Origin: Siphonodentalium dalli
Lineage: Eukaryota; Mollusca; Scaphopoda; Gadilida; Siphonodentaliidae
Reading direction: 5' to 3'
Assembly: GCA_032622095.1 (NCBI GenBank)
Contig: CP136061.1
Location: 2,294,001 to 2,358,000, forward strand
DNA: 64,000 bases
Part shown: in pieces, positions 16,940 to 27,391 of the stretch
Numbering within the stretch: position 1 is the first letter of the stretch
Layout of the letters: each line of letters opens with the position of its first letter
The notes under the pieces: generated by a model
Databases searched by the model: none
The model's input: the letters and a program-made list of their open reading frames with translations, nothing else
What the model was told of the DNA's origin: nothing
Made by a program: the position numbers and the translations under genes

Positions 16940-17183
16940 TTGATTGATTGGGGTTTATTGTCGCTTTAGCCACTAAGGCCATATCACGACATTGCCAGTT
17001 TTAGTGGTGGAGGAAATCCGCACACTTGCGACTAATCTAACAGTGATTTCAATGGATGATAAACCCGTCAACCATGTGCGGCAAACCACCGGCCATCGGC
17101 GAGTAACTGGTAACTCCACCAGTTAACGATTTCGAGTTACAAAGTCCACGATGGAAACATGTGGATTTGAACCCTAATCGCCA
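16940..17183 (-). mobile_element. tRNA-derived SINE in satellite, copy 1
   Basis: A 244-bp insertion interrupts one satellite monomer. Read on the minus strand it begins near a polymerase III B box (ggttcaaatcc, from 17,163-17,173), runs through a body shared with the SINE at 55.1 kb, and ends in a short tail of (aatc) repeats. It is flanked by a 13-bp target-site duplication, gcatactgaatga, at 16,927-16,939 and 17,184-17,196. Both flanks share a base unlike the monomer consensus (gaatga instead of gaatca), so this is a true duplication and not the satellite repeating itself. The A-box half of the tRNA head is missing, which indicates 5' truncation. Confidence 0.88.
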
Positions 17184-19699
17184 GCATACTGAATGAGATG
17201 ACCTACGACTAATACATAATCAGAAGTGAACAGTGCGGCTTATATAAAGGTCTCTAATAACAGCATGCTGTCATACTGAATCAGATGACCTACGACTAAA
17301 CACATAATCAGAAGTGAACATTGAGGCTTATATAAATGTCTCTAATAACAGCATGCTGTCATACTGAATCAGATGACCTACGACTAAACACATATTCAGA
17401 AGTGAACACTGAGACTTATATAAAGGTCTCTAATAACAGTATACTGACATACTGAATCAGATGACCTACGACTAACCACATAATCAGAAGTGAACATTGA
17501 GGCTTATATAAAGGTATATAATAACAGCATGCTGACGTACTCAATCAGATGACCAACGACCAAACACATAATCTGAAGTTAACGTTGAGGCTTATATAAA
17601 TGTCTCTAATACCAGCATGCTGGCACACTGAATCAAATGACCTACTACTAAACACATAATCAGAAGTGAACATTGAGGCATATATAATGGTCTCTAATAA
17701 GAGCATGCTGGCGTACTGAATCAAATGACCTACTACTAAACACATAATCAGAAGTGAACATTGAGGCATATATAATGGTCTCTAATAACAGCATGCTGGC
17801 GTACTGAATCAGATGACCTACGACTAAACACATAATCAAAAGTGAACATTGAGGCTTATATAACGTCTCTAATAACAGCATGCTGGCATACTGAATCAGA
17901 TGACCTACGACTAAACACATATTCAGAAGTGAACATTGAGACTTATATAACGGTATCTAATAACAGAATGCTGGCATACTGAATCAGATGACCTACGACT
18001 AAACACATAATCAAACGTGAACATTGAGACTTATATAAAGGTCTCTAATAACAGCATGCTGACATACTGAATCAGATGACCTCCAACTAAACACATAATC
18101 AAACGTGAACAGTGCGGCTTATATAAAGGTATATAATAACAGTATGCTGGCATACTGAATCAGATGACCTACGACTAAACACATAATCAGAAGTGAACAT
18201 TGAGGCTTATATAAATGTCTCAAATAACAGCATGCTGGCATGCTGAATCAAGTGACCTACGACTAAATACATAATCAGAAGTGAACAATGCGGCATATAT
18301 AAAGGTCTCTAATAACAGCATTCTGACACACTGAATCAAGTGACCTACGATTAACACATAATCAAACGTGAAGAGTGCGGCTTATATAAAGGTCTCTGCT
18401 AACAGCATGCTGGCATACTGAATCAGATGACCTTCGACTAAACACATAATCAGAAGTGAACATTGAGGCCTATATAAAGGTCTCTAATAACAGTATACTG
18501 ACATACTGAATCAGATGACCTACGACTGAACACATAATCAAAAGTGAACATTGAGGCTTATATAAAGGTATCTAATAACATCATGCAGGCATACTGAATC
18601 AGACGACCAACGACTAAACACATAATCTAAAGTGAACATTGAGGCTTATATAAAGGTCTCTAATAACAGCATGCTGGCATACTGAATCAGATGACCTACG
18701 GCTAAACACATAATCAGAAGTGAACACCGAGGCTTATATAAACGTCTCTAATAACAACAAGCTGGCATACTGAATCAGATGCCCAACGACTAAACACATA
18801 ATCAGAAGTGAACATTGCGGCCTCTATAAAGGTCTGTAATAACAGCATGCTGGCATACTGAATCAGATAACCTACGACTAAACACATAATCAGAAGTGAA
18901 CATCGAGGCTTATATAAAGGTCTATAATAGTAGCATGCTGACATACTGAATCAAATGAACTACGACTAAAATCATAATCAGAAGTGAACATTGAGGCTTA
19001 TATAAAGGTCTCTAATAACAACATGCTGGCATACTGAATCAGATGACCAACGACTAAACACATAATCAGAAGTGAACATTGAGGCTTATATAAAGGTATC
19101 TAATAACATAATGATGGCATACTGAATCAGATTATCTACGACTAAACACATAATCAGAAGTGAACATTGAGGCTTATATAAAGGTCTCTAATAACAGTAT
19201 GCTGGCATACTGAATCAGCTGACCTACGACTAAACACATAATCAGAAGTGAACATTGAGGCTTATATAAAGGTCTCTAATAACAGCATGCTGGCATACTG
19301 AGTCAGATGAATTACGACTAAACACATAATCAGTAGTGAACATTGAGGCTTATATAAAGGCATCTAATAACAGCATGTTGTCATACTGAATCAGATGACC
19401 TACGTCTAAACACATAATCAGAAGTGAACATCGTGGCTTATATAAATGTATCTAATAACAGCATGCTGACATACTGAATTAGATCACCTACGACTAAACA
19501 CATAATCAGAAGTGAACAGTGAGGCTTATATAAAGGTCTCTAATAACAACATGCTGGCTTACTGAATCAGATGACCTACGACTAAACACATAATCAGAAG
19601 TGAACAGTGAGGCTTATATAAAGGTCTCTAATAACAGCATGCTGGCATACTGAATCAGATTACCTACGACAAAACACATAATCAGAAGTGAACATCGAG

Positions 19700-21100
19700 A
19701 CTTATTATAAAGGTCTCTAATAATAGCATGCTGGCATACTGAATCAGATGACGTGCGACTAAACACATAATCAGAAGTGAACATTGAGGCTTATATAAAT
19801 GTCTCTAATAACAGCACGCTAGCTTACTGAATCAGATGACCTACGACTAAACATATAATCAGAAGTGAACAGTGAAGCTTATATAAAGGTCTCTAATAAC
19901 AGCATGCTGGCATTCTGAATCAGATGACATACGACTAAATACATAATCAGAAGTGAACATCGATACTTATTATAAAGGTCTCTAATAATAGCATGCTGGC
20001 ATACTGAATCAGATGACGTGCGACTAAACACATAATCAGAAGTGAACATTGAGGCTTATATAAAGTACTCTAATAACAGCATGCTAACATACTGAATCAG
20101 ATGATCAGCGACTAAACACATAATCAGAAATGAACATTGAGGCTTATATAGGTCTCTAATAACAACATGCTGTCATACTGAATCAGAAGACATACGACTA
20201 AACACATAATCAGAAGTGAACAATGAAGCTTAAATAAAGGTATCTAATAACAGCATGCTGGCATACTGAATCAGATGACCTACGACTAAACACATAATCT
20301 GAAGTGAACATTGAGGCTTATATGAAGGTCTATAATAACAGCATGCTGGCATACTGAATCAGATGATCTACGACTAAACACATAATGAGAAGGTAAACAT
20401 TGAGCCTTATATAAAGGTCTCTAATAACAGCATGCTGGCCTACTGAATCAGATGACGTGCGACTAATACATAATCAGAAGTGAACAGTGAGGCTTATATA
20501 AAGGTCTCTAATAACAGCATGCTGGCATTCTGAATCAGATGACATACGACTAAACACATAATCAGAAGTGAACATCGATACTTATTATAAAGGTCTCTAA
20601 TAATAGCATGCTGGCATACTGAATCAGATGACGTGCGACTAAACACATAATCAGAAGTGAACATTGAGGCTTATATAAAGTACTCTAATAACAGCATGCT
20701 AACATACTGAATCAGATGATCAGCGACTAAACACATAATCAGAAATGAACATTGAGGCTTATATAGGTCTCTAATAACAACATGCTGTCATACTGAATCA
20801 GAAGACATACGACTAAACACATAATCAGAAGTGAACAATGAAGCTTAAATAAAGGTATCTAATAACAGCATGCTGGCATACTGAATCAGATGACCTACGA
20901 CTAAACACATAATCTGAAGTGAACATTGAGGCTTATATGAAGGTCTATAATAACAGCATGCTGGCATACTGAATCAGATGATCTACGACTAAACACATAA
21001 TGAGAAGGTAAACATTGAGCCTTATATAAAGGTCTCTAATAACAGCATGCTGGCCTACTGAATCAGATGACGTGCGACTAATACATAATCAGAAGTGAAC
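19700..21100 (+). repeat. Seven-unit tandem duplication in satellite
   Basis: Two neighbouring segments carry the same chain of unusual monomers: one with 'cgatacttattataaagg', one with 'ataaagtactc', one shortened unit with 'tatataggtctc', and one with 'gcttaaataaagg'. Near 19,961 and 20,576 the shift is 615 bp, one base short of seven 88-bp units. This is a younger and more local duplication than those upstream. Confidence 0.8.
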
Positions 21101-21591
21101 AGTGCGGCTTATATAAAGGTCTCTAATAACAGCATGCTGTCATACTGAATCGGATGACCTACGACTAAACACATAATCAGAAGTGAATATTGAGGCTAAT
21201 ATAAAGGTATCTAATAACAGCATGCTGGCATACTGCATCAGATGACGTACGACTAAACACATAATCAGAAGTGAACATTGAGGCTTATATAAAGGTCTCT
21301 AATAACAGCATGCTGGTATACTGAATCAGATGACCTACGACTAAACACATAATGAGAAGTAAACATTGAACCTTATATAAAGGTCTCTAATAACAGCATG
21401 CTGGCATACTGAATCAGATGACGTGCGACTAATACATAATCAGAAGTGAACAGTGCGACTTATATAAAGGTCTCTAATAACAGCATGCTGTCATACTGAA
21501 TCAGATGACCTACGACTAAACACATAATCAGAAGTGAACAGTGTGGCTTATATAAAGGTTTCTAAAAATATAATGCTGGCATACTGAATGA

Positions 21592-21834
21592 TTGATTGAT
21601 TGGGGTTTATTGTCGCTTTAGCCACTAAGGCCATATCACGACATTGCCAGTTTTAGTGGTGGAGGAAATCCGCACACTTGCGACTAATCTAACAGTGATT
21701 TCAATGGCTGATAAACCCGTCAACCATGTGCGGCAAACCACCGGCCATCGGCGAGTAACTGGTAACTCCACCAGTTAACGATTTCGAGTTACAAAATCCA
21801 CGATGGAACATGTGGATTTGAACCCTAATCGCCA
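21592..21834 (-). mobile_element. tRNA-derived SINE in satellite, copy 2
   Basis: This is the same SINE in the same position of the same variant monomer as at 16.9 kb, with the same 13-bp target-site duplication (21,579-21,591 and 21,835-21,847). It is 243 bp and differs from copy 1 at about three positions. Flanking monomers on both sides also match, so the SINE was copied as part of a satellite block and did not insert twice. The shift between copies is 4,652 bp. Confidence 0.88.
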
Positions 21835-22398
21835 GCATACTGAATGAGATGACCTACGACTAATACATAATCAGAAGTGAACAGTGCGGCTTATATAAAG
21901 GTCTCTAATAACAGCATGCTGTCATACTGAATCAGATGACCTACGACTAAACACATAATCAGAAGTGAACATTGAGGCCTATATAAATGTCTCTAATAAC
22001 AGCATGCTGTCATATTGAATCAGATGACCTACGACTAAAAACATAATCAGAAGTGAACAATGAGGCTTATATAAATGTCTCTAATAACAGCATGCTGGCA
22101 TACTGAATCAGATGACCTACGACTAAACACATAATCAGAAGTGAAAAGTGCGGCTTATATAAAAGTTTCTAATAACAGCATGCTGACAAACTGAATCAAA
22201 TGACCTTCGACTAAACACATAATCAGAAGTGAACATTGAGGCTTATATAAAGGTCTCTAATTTTGATTTTGTATTTCATGAACGAAACATTTCTCGAAAG
22301 TTTTCCGAATTTTGTCAAGGATAGAAACATATGGAATGAAATCGAGTCCTCCAACTTCCAGTCTCAATTTTTCCTCCAAATGCAATCGATCCATGTTT

Positions 22399-23703
22399 TT
22401 AATAATCTGTTATCATTTCTCGCAAACTGTTGATTTCAATTTGATTATCGAACTCAGCATAGACTATCACGTTGATCACTGAAGCTAGAGCTGCCGCAAA
22501 CTGAAGCTCTAACCTTATGTTACCGGTTTTTATAGGATGCAAATGTCCTTCCTCTGCTCCTTGGTCAGGTGTGAGGTTGTAACCCCTGAAACAATAACCA
22601 TTCATGTATTTTTCGAGATTCAAACCAAAGGATTTGTTTTGTCCAAACATACCCGAAGACTGATACAGTGATACATAAGATCTTAGGCATTGTTCTGATT
22701 CAAAGTTTGGTTCAAATGGTCGGTTATGGATGGTATGTCCGTCCTGACTAACTTCAAGTTTTCTCAGATTGAAGTGTTGGAAATGAAATGGGTTCGTTTC
22801 AATATCGCCATTCATATCTTTGTTTGATACCAAGCCTATGAAAAGTCTCTTTGGCAATTGTCCTTGAAAAGGTGATCTTCAATTTTTGATCTAAGCCCTG
22901 CACCAATAGTGAATGTTTTTACTTCAACTCTTCGAATCGGTACTTTCATATTTTTCTGTATTATTGTTTGGTTCAAGTTATTTGCTACTACTGGCATCAG
23001 CGTAATTGTACGAACATTGAAAACTGCCGTTTCAAATACTATTTTTCCGTTGGCCTGACCAATTAAAGAGAATTTTGGATTCGCTCTATTGAGACGAATT
23101 CTTATCTCAATTCCATTTGGTAAGTATTTCTCTTGTAGAAATATATCTGTGTGTAAACGACCACACAATTCTACCGTTTTACTACCTGCTATGATTGCTT
23201 GGCGAGATTTCAATCCATCATTACCACCAGCTTTAGTGTTTTCGGTGAACTGTTTAGCGGTATCAGGGTACCACATTTCTAGTGCGGCAAGTTGATTTTC
23301 TTTACATTCACCAGAATAAGCCAAGAGATTTTCCATGTAGGCTCGATAAGGATAGGTATCTCCGTGTGCCGTTACAAGTTTGTTATTTAGGTAAATATCG
23401 ATACTACTGAACATGCATTGGAAAAAAGTTGTTAATAGGCGCAATTTCATCAGTACCATCAACCAAGTTTGTTCCATCTGCTTTTGTGATTTTGAATTTC
23501 AGGTACAAATATGATTGATTTACATCTGTCCATTTTTCAGTTTGAGGCGGAATTACAAATGCTATCGGTGCGGAATTATTCAAAGAGCTAATCGGGTGAT
23601 GTTCTATCCATTGTGATTCCAACATCGTTGTCATTGTTGGTGGAACATCAGAAGCATCTAACTCGGACTTGCTGCATTCGCATGATCCATTTTGCATCAT
23701 CAT
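22399..23703 (-). pseudogene. Major capsid protein, double-jelly-roll type (two frameshifts)
   Basis: The reading runs from an ATG at 23,703 to a stop at 22,399, about 434 codons, but in three frames: 23,703-23,404, 23,477-22,836 and 22,857-22,399. The first break lies at or near a run of six A (plus strand, 23,422-23,427). The second lies near 22,855. Each fits a single-base indel, either real decay or a homopolymer error. The protein resembles the family annotated in invertebrates as F54H12.2-like, which I take to be the major capsid protein of Polinton-like elements. A conserved-looking patch reads TYPYRAYMENLLAY. It is the last gene of the cluster, 2 nt after the minor capsid gene. Family assignment rests on recall of the pattern, not on a search. 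Confidence 0.72.
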
Positions 23704-23705
23704 GA

Positions 23706-24086
23706 TTAATCAAATATATCGAGAGATCGTTTTGATTTCTTTACAGGCGTTTTAATGGACTTACTTCTAACTCGTTTGCGAGAAGAATGATTTTTCAAAG
23801 GTCGCGATGATCTATTTATGCCATTTGGTGTTGACATTTTCTTTATTGTTTCCCTTCCAAAAGATTTCAATGCTTCTTTACCTTGTTTCAAAAATACTTC
23901 TTTTGGACTTTTACCATGATGAATGATATCTTCGACTGCAGCAAGTCCATGCTTGAATACTTGTTGTTTAGCAATCTGACCAATAGGTTTTAGAAACGGT
24001 ATTACTGTTCTCATTGGAGATTTGAATAGTGAACCAATTCCATTTCCATACTGTCTAGATACGCCTCTATACACGGGAATCATCAT
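23706..24086 (-). CDS. Basic minor virion protein
   Basis: This is a 126-residue protein with no recognised enzyme motif. The first third is Gly/Pro-rich (YGNGIGSLFKSPMRTVIPFL) and could form an amphipathic segment. The last 40 residues are strongly basic, with clusters such as RKRVRSK and KKSKR, suiting nucleic acid binding or nuclear import. Its ATG overlaps the stop of the upstream gene by 4 nt, and its stop lies 2 nt before the capsid start. Small basic proteins between penton and capsid genes are usual in Polinton-like elements; the role here is inferred from position and composition. The frame is intact. Confidence 0.6.
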   Translation of the reverse strand: MMIPVYRGVSRQYGNGIGSLFKSPMRTVIPFLKPIGQIAKQQVFKHGLAAVEDIIHHGKSPKEVFLKQGKEALKSFGRETIKKMSTPNGINRSSRPLKNHSSRKRVRSKSIKTPVKKSKRSLDIFD

Positions 24087-24907
24087 AAATACAAATTACT
24101 TCGGCGTCGGAATTGCAACTTTACCATAGACTTTCCACCAATAAACTGAATTGGTTTCCCAGTATCATCAGTTATATATACATTTATGGTATCAAAGCTA
24201 GACTTTGATACTGGTACATAATATAAGTTTTTGAATTCATGCCTAATATGTTTACCATCATGTATTCTTTTACTCTCGAATGATGTCACTCGTAATATCG
24301 GTGCTTCAACATCACTACGAATTGTAAAATCAGCAATGTCAGAATAAACAAACAATTGATTATGCTCCGCATTTAAATCAACTCCATATGGAAATGTTAT
24401 CGAAGGAGTAGCAAATGTGACAGTGTTTGATTCTGTTCTGTAACCAAGTTTATCCAAACGAGCTCTGGGGAGTACAAGACCTACTTTGGTATAACTATTG
24501 GTTGAAATTTTAACTCGTTGTTGTGCTTTGGAATATCCGATTTCGAATTCCAGTTCTGGAATCATTCTGCTTACTGTACTATCAATTACACCTTGAATTG
24601 TATCTGTCAAATTTGGTCCACCAGAATATGCTCCTTCTGGTATTTTTAATTCTATACCATTTTCTGGTTTTGAAATTACTACATCACTCATTGGTATCTT
24701 ATTCAAATATTGTAAAATTCTTGGAACAGAAGTTTTTATTTTTATTTTGCAGGCATCTCCAATAATGTTGTATGTTTCTGATGGTACAATTAGTTCAACC
24801 ATTGCAACTTCCCAAAGCTCTTTATCAATATGTATGGTTTTTGGTAATTTCACTGTGAAACAACATTGTGAGTTGGCTGGGTAAAGTGACATTGAACTAT
24901 CACTCAT
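24083..24907 (-). CDS. Putative minor capsid (penton-like) protein
   Basis: This intact ORF of 274 residues starts at an ATG. Composition is rich in beta-strand residues, with no membrane segment and no enzyme motif. The N-terminus (YPANSQCCFTVKLPKTI then ELWEVAMVELIVPSETYNII) resembles the pattern of minor capsid or penton-like proteins encoded next to the major capsid gene in Polinton-like elements. Its stop overlaps the start of the following basic protein by 4 nt. The name is based on gene order and general look. A structure prediction giving a jelly-roll would support it. Confidence 0.55.
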   Translation of the reverse strand: MSDSSMSLYPANSQCCFTVKLPKTIHIDKELWEVAMVELIVPSETYNIIGDACKIKIKTSVPRILQYLNKIPMSDVVISKPENGIELKIPEGAYSGGPNLTDTIQGVIDSTVSRMIPELEFEIGYSKAQQRVKISTNSYTKVGLVLPRARLDKLGYRTESNTVTFATPSITFPYGVDLNAEHNQLFVYSDIADFTIRSDVEAPILRVTSFESKRIHDGKHIRHEFKNLYYVPVSKSSFDTINVYITDDTGKPIQFIGGKSMVKLQFRRRSNLYL

Positions 24908-24927
24908 GAGAGTTATGTAGAATGAAT

Positions 24928-25185
24928 TCAGTTTTTCTCAGTATTTTTCAATAATTTCAGTCCAGGTGTTGGTAGAATATAACCTAGAGAACTACTTAGA
25001 AGAATAAGCCACAATTCTTTGTTTGCGCTCTGGATACTAATGTGTACAATAGATGTAATTAGTATGATATAAATAATAATTATCTGCGTGAAGTAGGTGA
25101 CTTGGTTCTTAGCAACTTTTTCACCACAGAACTTAAATTGTGACGGTTCATCGAGATTAATTCAAACTGAATGATTTTCCAACAT
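24928..25185 (-). pseudogene. Small membrane protein of the virus-like cluster (early stop)
   Basis: Between the penton-like gene and the integrase a frame of 86 codons runs from ATG 25,185 to a TGA at 24,928-24,930. It carries an in-frame TGA at codon 8 (25,162-25,164). After that stop the frame is open and has clear character: a Cys-containing N-terminal part, a strongly hydrophobic run (TQIIIIYIILITSIVHI) that looks like one membrane helix, and a second hydrophobic stretch (LWLILLSSSLGYIL). Translation could instead begin after the stop, but I see no ATG there. It is probably a small membrane protein carried by the element, now interrupted. Nothing indicates its function. Confidence 0.5.
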
Positions 25186-25198
25186 GGTAAATTCTGTT

Positions 25199-26284
25199 TT
25201 ATACTAAATTTGAAGCTGGGATCCAACTGTCAAACTTTTTTGGATATCCAAGCCAATGAACTTTAATTTCTTTTACTGTTTTACCACCCACTCTTCTCGT
25301 TCTTTTATCAATAACTGATTCTATTTCATACACCTTACTGTCTTTTATATGCTGGATTTCATGTTTGTAGAATGATCCAGCAATCTCTTCACCATCAAGA
25401 TCAGAAACTTTGTATGTTACTGGATTAGTTTTACAAATTATATCAACTTTGAAAATGTCACGAGTCCAGTTTGGTAAATAACCCTTTTCAAATGTTCTTT
25501 TGGTTTTGTTGATACGAACCAAGTCACCCACTTTCAGTGTAGATTTTCCTTTTTTATTCCCTGTTCCATATAGATTTTTGGAAATTTCAGCTTCAGTTTT
25601 CAAAGTAACTGCCGACGGTTTCGATTTTATGCTGCGGTGATAACTATTGTTGTAAGAATCGACTAGGGGCTGTAAAACATCAATATATCTTGAAGTTTTA
25701 TTGTGTGTGAAATACTTCCACATACGAGTTTTTAAAGTTCTTTGAAATCGTTCGACAATACTTGCTTTAGTCTCTGGATTCTCAGTTGTGAAGAAATTAA
25801 TGTTTTCTGATCGCAGAAATTTCAAAAACTTTTCATTTTTGAATTCAGAACCTTTATCAGCTTGAAACGATTTTGGTTTACGTTTTGAAGATTTCAAATT
25901 TTTCCTCAATGATTCGATCAAAGTTTGTCCAGATTTATCGTGGATTGGCACTACCCACGCAAATTTTGAAAAAACGTCTATCACACACAACATATATCTG
26001 TAATTATCATTATGTTTTTTCAAATTCTGAAGATCAGCTAAATCTGCCTGCCATTGAATATCAATCCCAGCCACAATAGTCTTTCTACGTTGGAATTTTT
26101 GAATTATTGGTTTGTGTAAAGTATATGTCGACTGACCTTACAACCATTTCTTCACATCTATGAGTTTAATTTTTTTATTTTGCTTTTTCGCTTCATCAAA
26201 AAGCTTCTTTACACCGCCATAACTTCCAACTTTCTTCGGATTATAGAAAATTTTAGATAACTGCTCATCTAGTATGGATCCCAT
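25199..26284 (-). pseudogene. DDE integrase with C-terminal chromodomain (one in-frame stop)
   Basis: The frame runs from ATG 26,284 to the stop at 25,199, about 361 codons, broken by a TAA at 26,138-26,140 (codon 49). Downstream of that it is open. The retroviral-type integrase core shows the acidic triad: D in WQADLADLQ, D in QADKGSEF, and E in ASIVERFQ 35 residues later. The C-terminus (VYEIESVIDKR ... VHWLGYPKKFDSWIPASNL) is a chromodomain, expected to bind methylated histone tails and steer integration. The family is the transposon-derived F54H12.3-like integrase of animal Polinton-type elements. The start overlaps the upstream gene by 16 nt. A product starting downstream of the stop would keep the whole catalytic core but lose the N-terminal domain. 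Confidence 0.85.
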
Positions 26285-26709
26285 TGTGTTTTTTCTGCTT
26301 TAATACCCTTTGGTGTCAACCTATCTGCTATTTTAGTTTTTGAATGTCTTGCTTTTATACCTTTCATTGGTGTGAATCGTTGAGAATCAAATCGTTTTGG
26401 TGTTATGCTTTGTACCGGAGTTTCAAAATCATCATCCAAATCATCTTTCAAATGTTTTTTAATCCAAAGCCAGCGGTTTCTGTTCCCTACAAAATATTGA
26501 GGTACATTAAGCTCGCTCAATCCTTGTGAAAAGGTTTGCCAACCTGTTGGTTCGAAACCATTTCTTTGTCGTACAATATCATTGAGGAGATCAACAATAT
26601 TTGATCCTCTAATAACTTTCTCACCATATTTTAATTGTCCATGTTCATCAAACTTCATTTGTGGATGTTTTGAAATCAGTTGTAAAAGTTGTTCAGCTTT
26701 GTTTCTCAT
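26269..26709 (-). CDS. Conserved-type cluster protein, 146 aa, unknown function
   Basis: This is an intact ORF from an ATG 2 nt after the stop of the upstream gene. The N-terminal half looks globular (LLNDIVRQRNGFEPTGWQTF then LNVPQYFVGNRNRWLWIKKH) and resembles a protein that recurs beside the integrase in this class of element. The C-terminal 50 residues are basic and rich in Lys, Thr and Pro and are probably disordered. There is no catalytic motif. A virion or DNA-binding role is possible but only inferred. Confidence 0.55.
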   Translation of the reverse strand: MRNKAEQLLQLISKHPQMKFDEHGQLKYGEKVIRGSNIVDLLNDIVRQRNGFEPTGWQTFSQGLSELNVPQYFVGNRNRWLWIKKHLKDDLDDDFETPVQSITPKRFDSQRFTPMKGIKARHSKTKIADRLTPKGIKAEKTQWDPY

Positions 26710-26711
26710 CT

Positions 26712-27011
26712 TTAACGGATATACTTTCTTATCACATCCCTATGATGATGATTAAATGGTTGTTCTGTTTTCGGGGTTGAAATAGCTCTAACTGATTTTT
26801 GAGAAGTTTTCAATTTGTGTAAAGTTGTACCATATAATTGAACCTTCTCAGATTCTGACAAATTTTGATCAGAAACTGAATTCAATTCTCTGCTTAGTTT
26901 TGAAATAGTCGTAATTTCAGGATTAGGTGGTAATTTCGGATTAGTTAGACTCATTCTCCATTTTTTAATGTCATCCAACATTTTGAAGGGAACAGCGACC
27001 ATTTTCTTCAT
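26712..27011 (-). CDS. Conserved-type cluster protein, 99 aa, unknown function
   Basis: This intact ORF starts at an ATG 2 nt after the preceding stop. It begins with a compact motif (KKMVAVPFKMLDDIKKWRM), followed by PKLPPNPEI and a charged helical segment containing LSESEKVQLYGTTLHKLK, and ends in a His-rich basic tail. Its place immediately upstream of the 146-residue protein is a pairing I recognise from similar animal elements. Function is unknown. No membrane segment is present. Confidence 0.55.
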   Translation of the reverse strand: MKKMVAVPFKMLDDIKKWRMSLTNPKLPPNPEITTISKLSRELNSVSDQNLSESEKVQLYGTTLHKLKTSQKSVRAISTPKTEQPFNHHHRDVIRKYIR

Positions 27012-27013
27012 GT

Positions 27014-27235
27014 TTAACCGCGAAGTATTCCAGCGAGTGCTTTACCAAGCAACGGTGCTAGCATAAGAAGTGGTAAAAAACCTCCTTTCTGGTTTAAAAT
27101 TAGTTTTTTTCGTTTCAAAGATGTTGATTTACTTGCAAGTTCTCTGAGATGTCTACACCTCGGACGAAGTTTGCGCTTCTGAGCTTCTGTTAGTTTTACA
27201 TTGCCTTTTAAAATATTTTTACAGCATTCTGGCAT
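27014..27235 (-). CDS. Small virion-like protein with KGGF and amphipathic C-terminus
   Basis: This intact 73-residue ORF starts directly after the stop of the upstream 39-residue ORF. The first 50 residues are very basic (KRKLRPRCRHLRELA then KRKKLILNQ). The rest, KGGFLPLLMLAPLLGKALAG, is a Gly-Gly boundary followed by a hydrophobic or amphipathic helix. This layout recalls small core or membrane-active proteins of adenovirus-like particles, which are cut after a Gly-Gly by the viral protease, but the match to that cleavage rule is loose and I see no protease gene here. Function is therefore an inference from shape only. Confidence 0.55.
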   Translation of the reverse strand: MPECCKNILKGNVKLTEAQKRKLRPRCRHLRELASKSTSLKRKKLILNQKGGFLPLLMLAPLLGKALAGILRG

Positions 27236-27355
27236 TCAATCAATCACTCTCTTTGGGGCATCTTTTATCATTTTTTTCCGAAAATGAGTTGGTGCCTGAT
27301 TCATAGCCATTACAAAACTACCATATTTTTTAATCAGTGGAGTTCTTTTCGCCAT
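27236..27355 (-). CDS. Tiny basic ORF, 39 aa
   Basis: A 39-codon ORF runs from ATG 27,355 to a TGA at 27,236-27,238. It fills the gap between two larger genes, and its stop abuts the next ATG (27,235) with no spacing. It is basic (MAKRTPLIKKYGSF at the start, FRKKMIKDAPKRVI at the end). The flush junction and the otherwise gap-free cluster are the reasons to believe it; by length alone it could be chance. No function can be given. Confidence 0.5.
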   Translation of the reverse strand: MAKRTPLIKKYGSFVMAMNQAPTHFRKKMIKDAPKRVID

Positions 27356-27391
27356 CTTTACTCTTCAAAGGTTGAATGTCAAATGACTGAA

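Larger units (their letters stand above)
1..22260 (+). repeat. 88-bp satellite array, block 1
   Basis: This is a tandem array of an 88-bp monomer running from the window edge to 22,260, roughly 245-250 units once the two SINE insertions are set aside. Each unit holds a TATA-like stretch (cttatataaagg), a 10-bp perfect palindrome (cagcatgctg) and the segment gaatcagatgacctacgact. Units differ by scattered substitutions and small indels. Blocks of units recur at exact multiples of 88 bp. The short minus-strand ORFs in it are by-products of repetition: 88 is not a multiple of 3, so any ORF must read all three frames of the monomer. There is no sign of a real gene. Whether it is centromeric, subtelomeric or interstitial cannot be told from the sequence. 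Confidence 0.97.

Noticed and set aside
5323-18944. Many minus-strand ORFs of 60-86 codons with nearly the same protein (for example at 9,811, 12,011, 13,507, 15,645)
   Set aside because: They are translations of the 88-bp satellite. The unit is not a multiple of three, so each ORF reads the monomer in all three frames and appears wherever stop-removing variants line up. There are no shared starts and no domain.
1-22260. Array that might look like a CRISPR
   Set aside because: Units are contiguous 88-bp copies with no unique spacers, and the context is eukaryotic.
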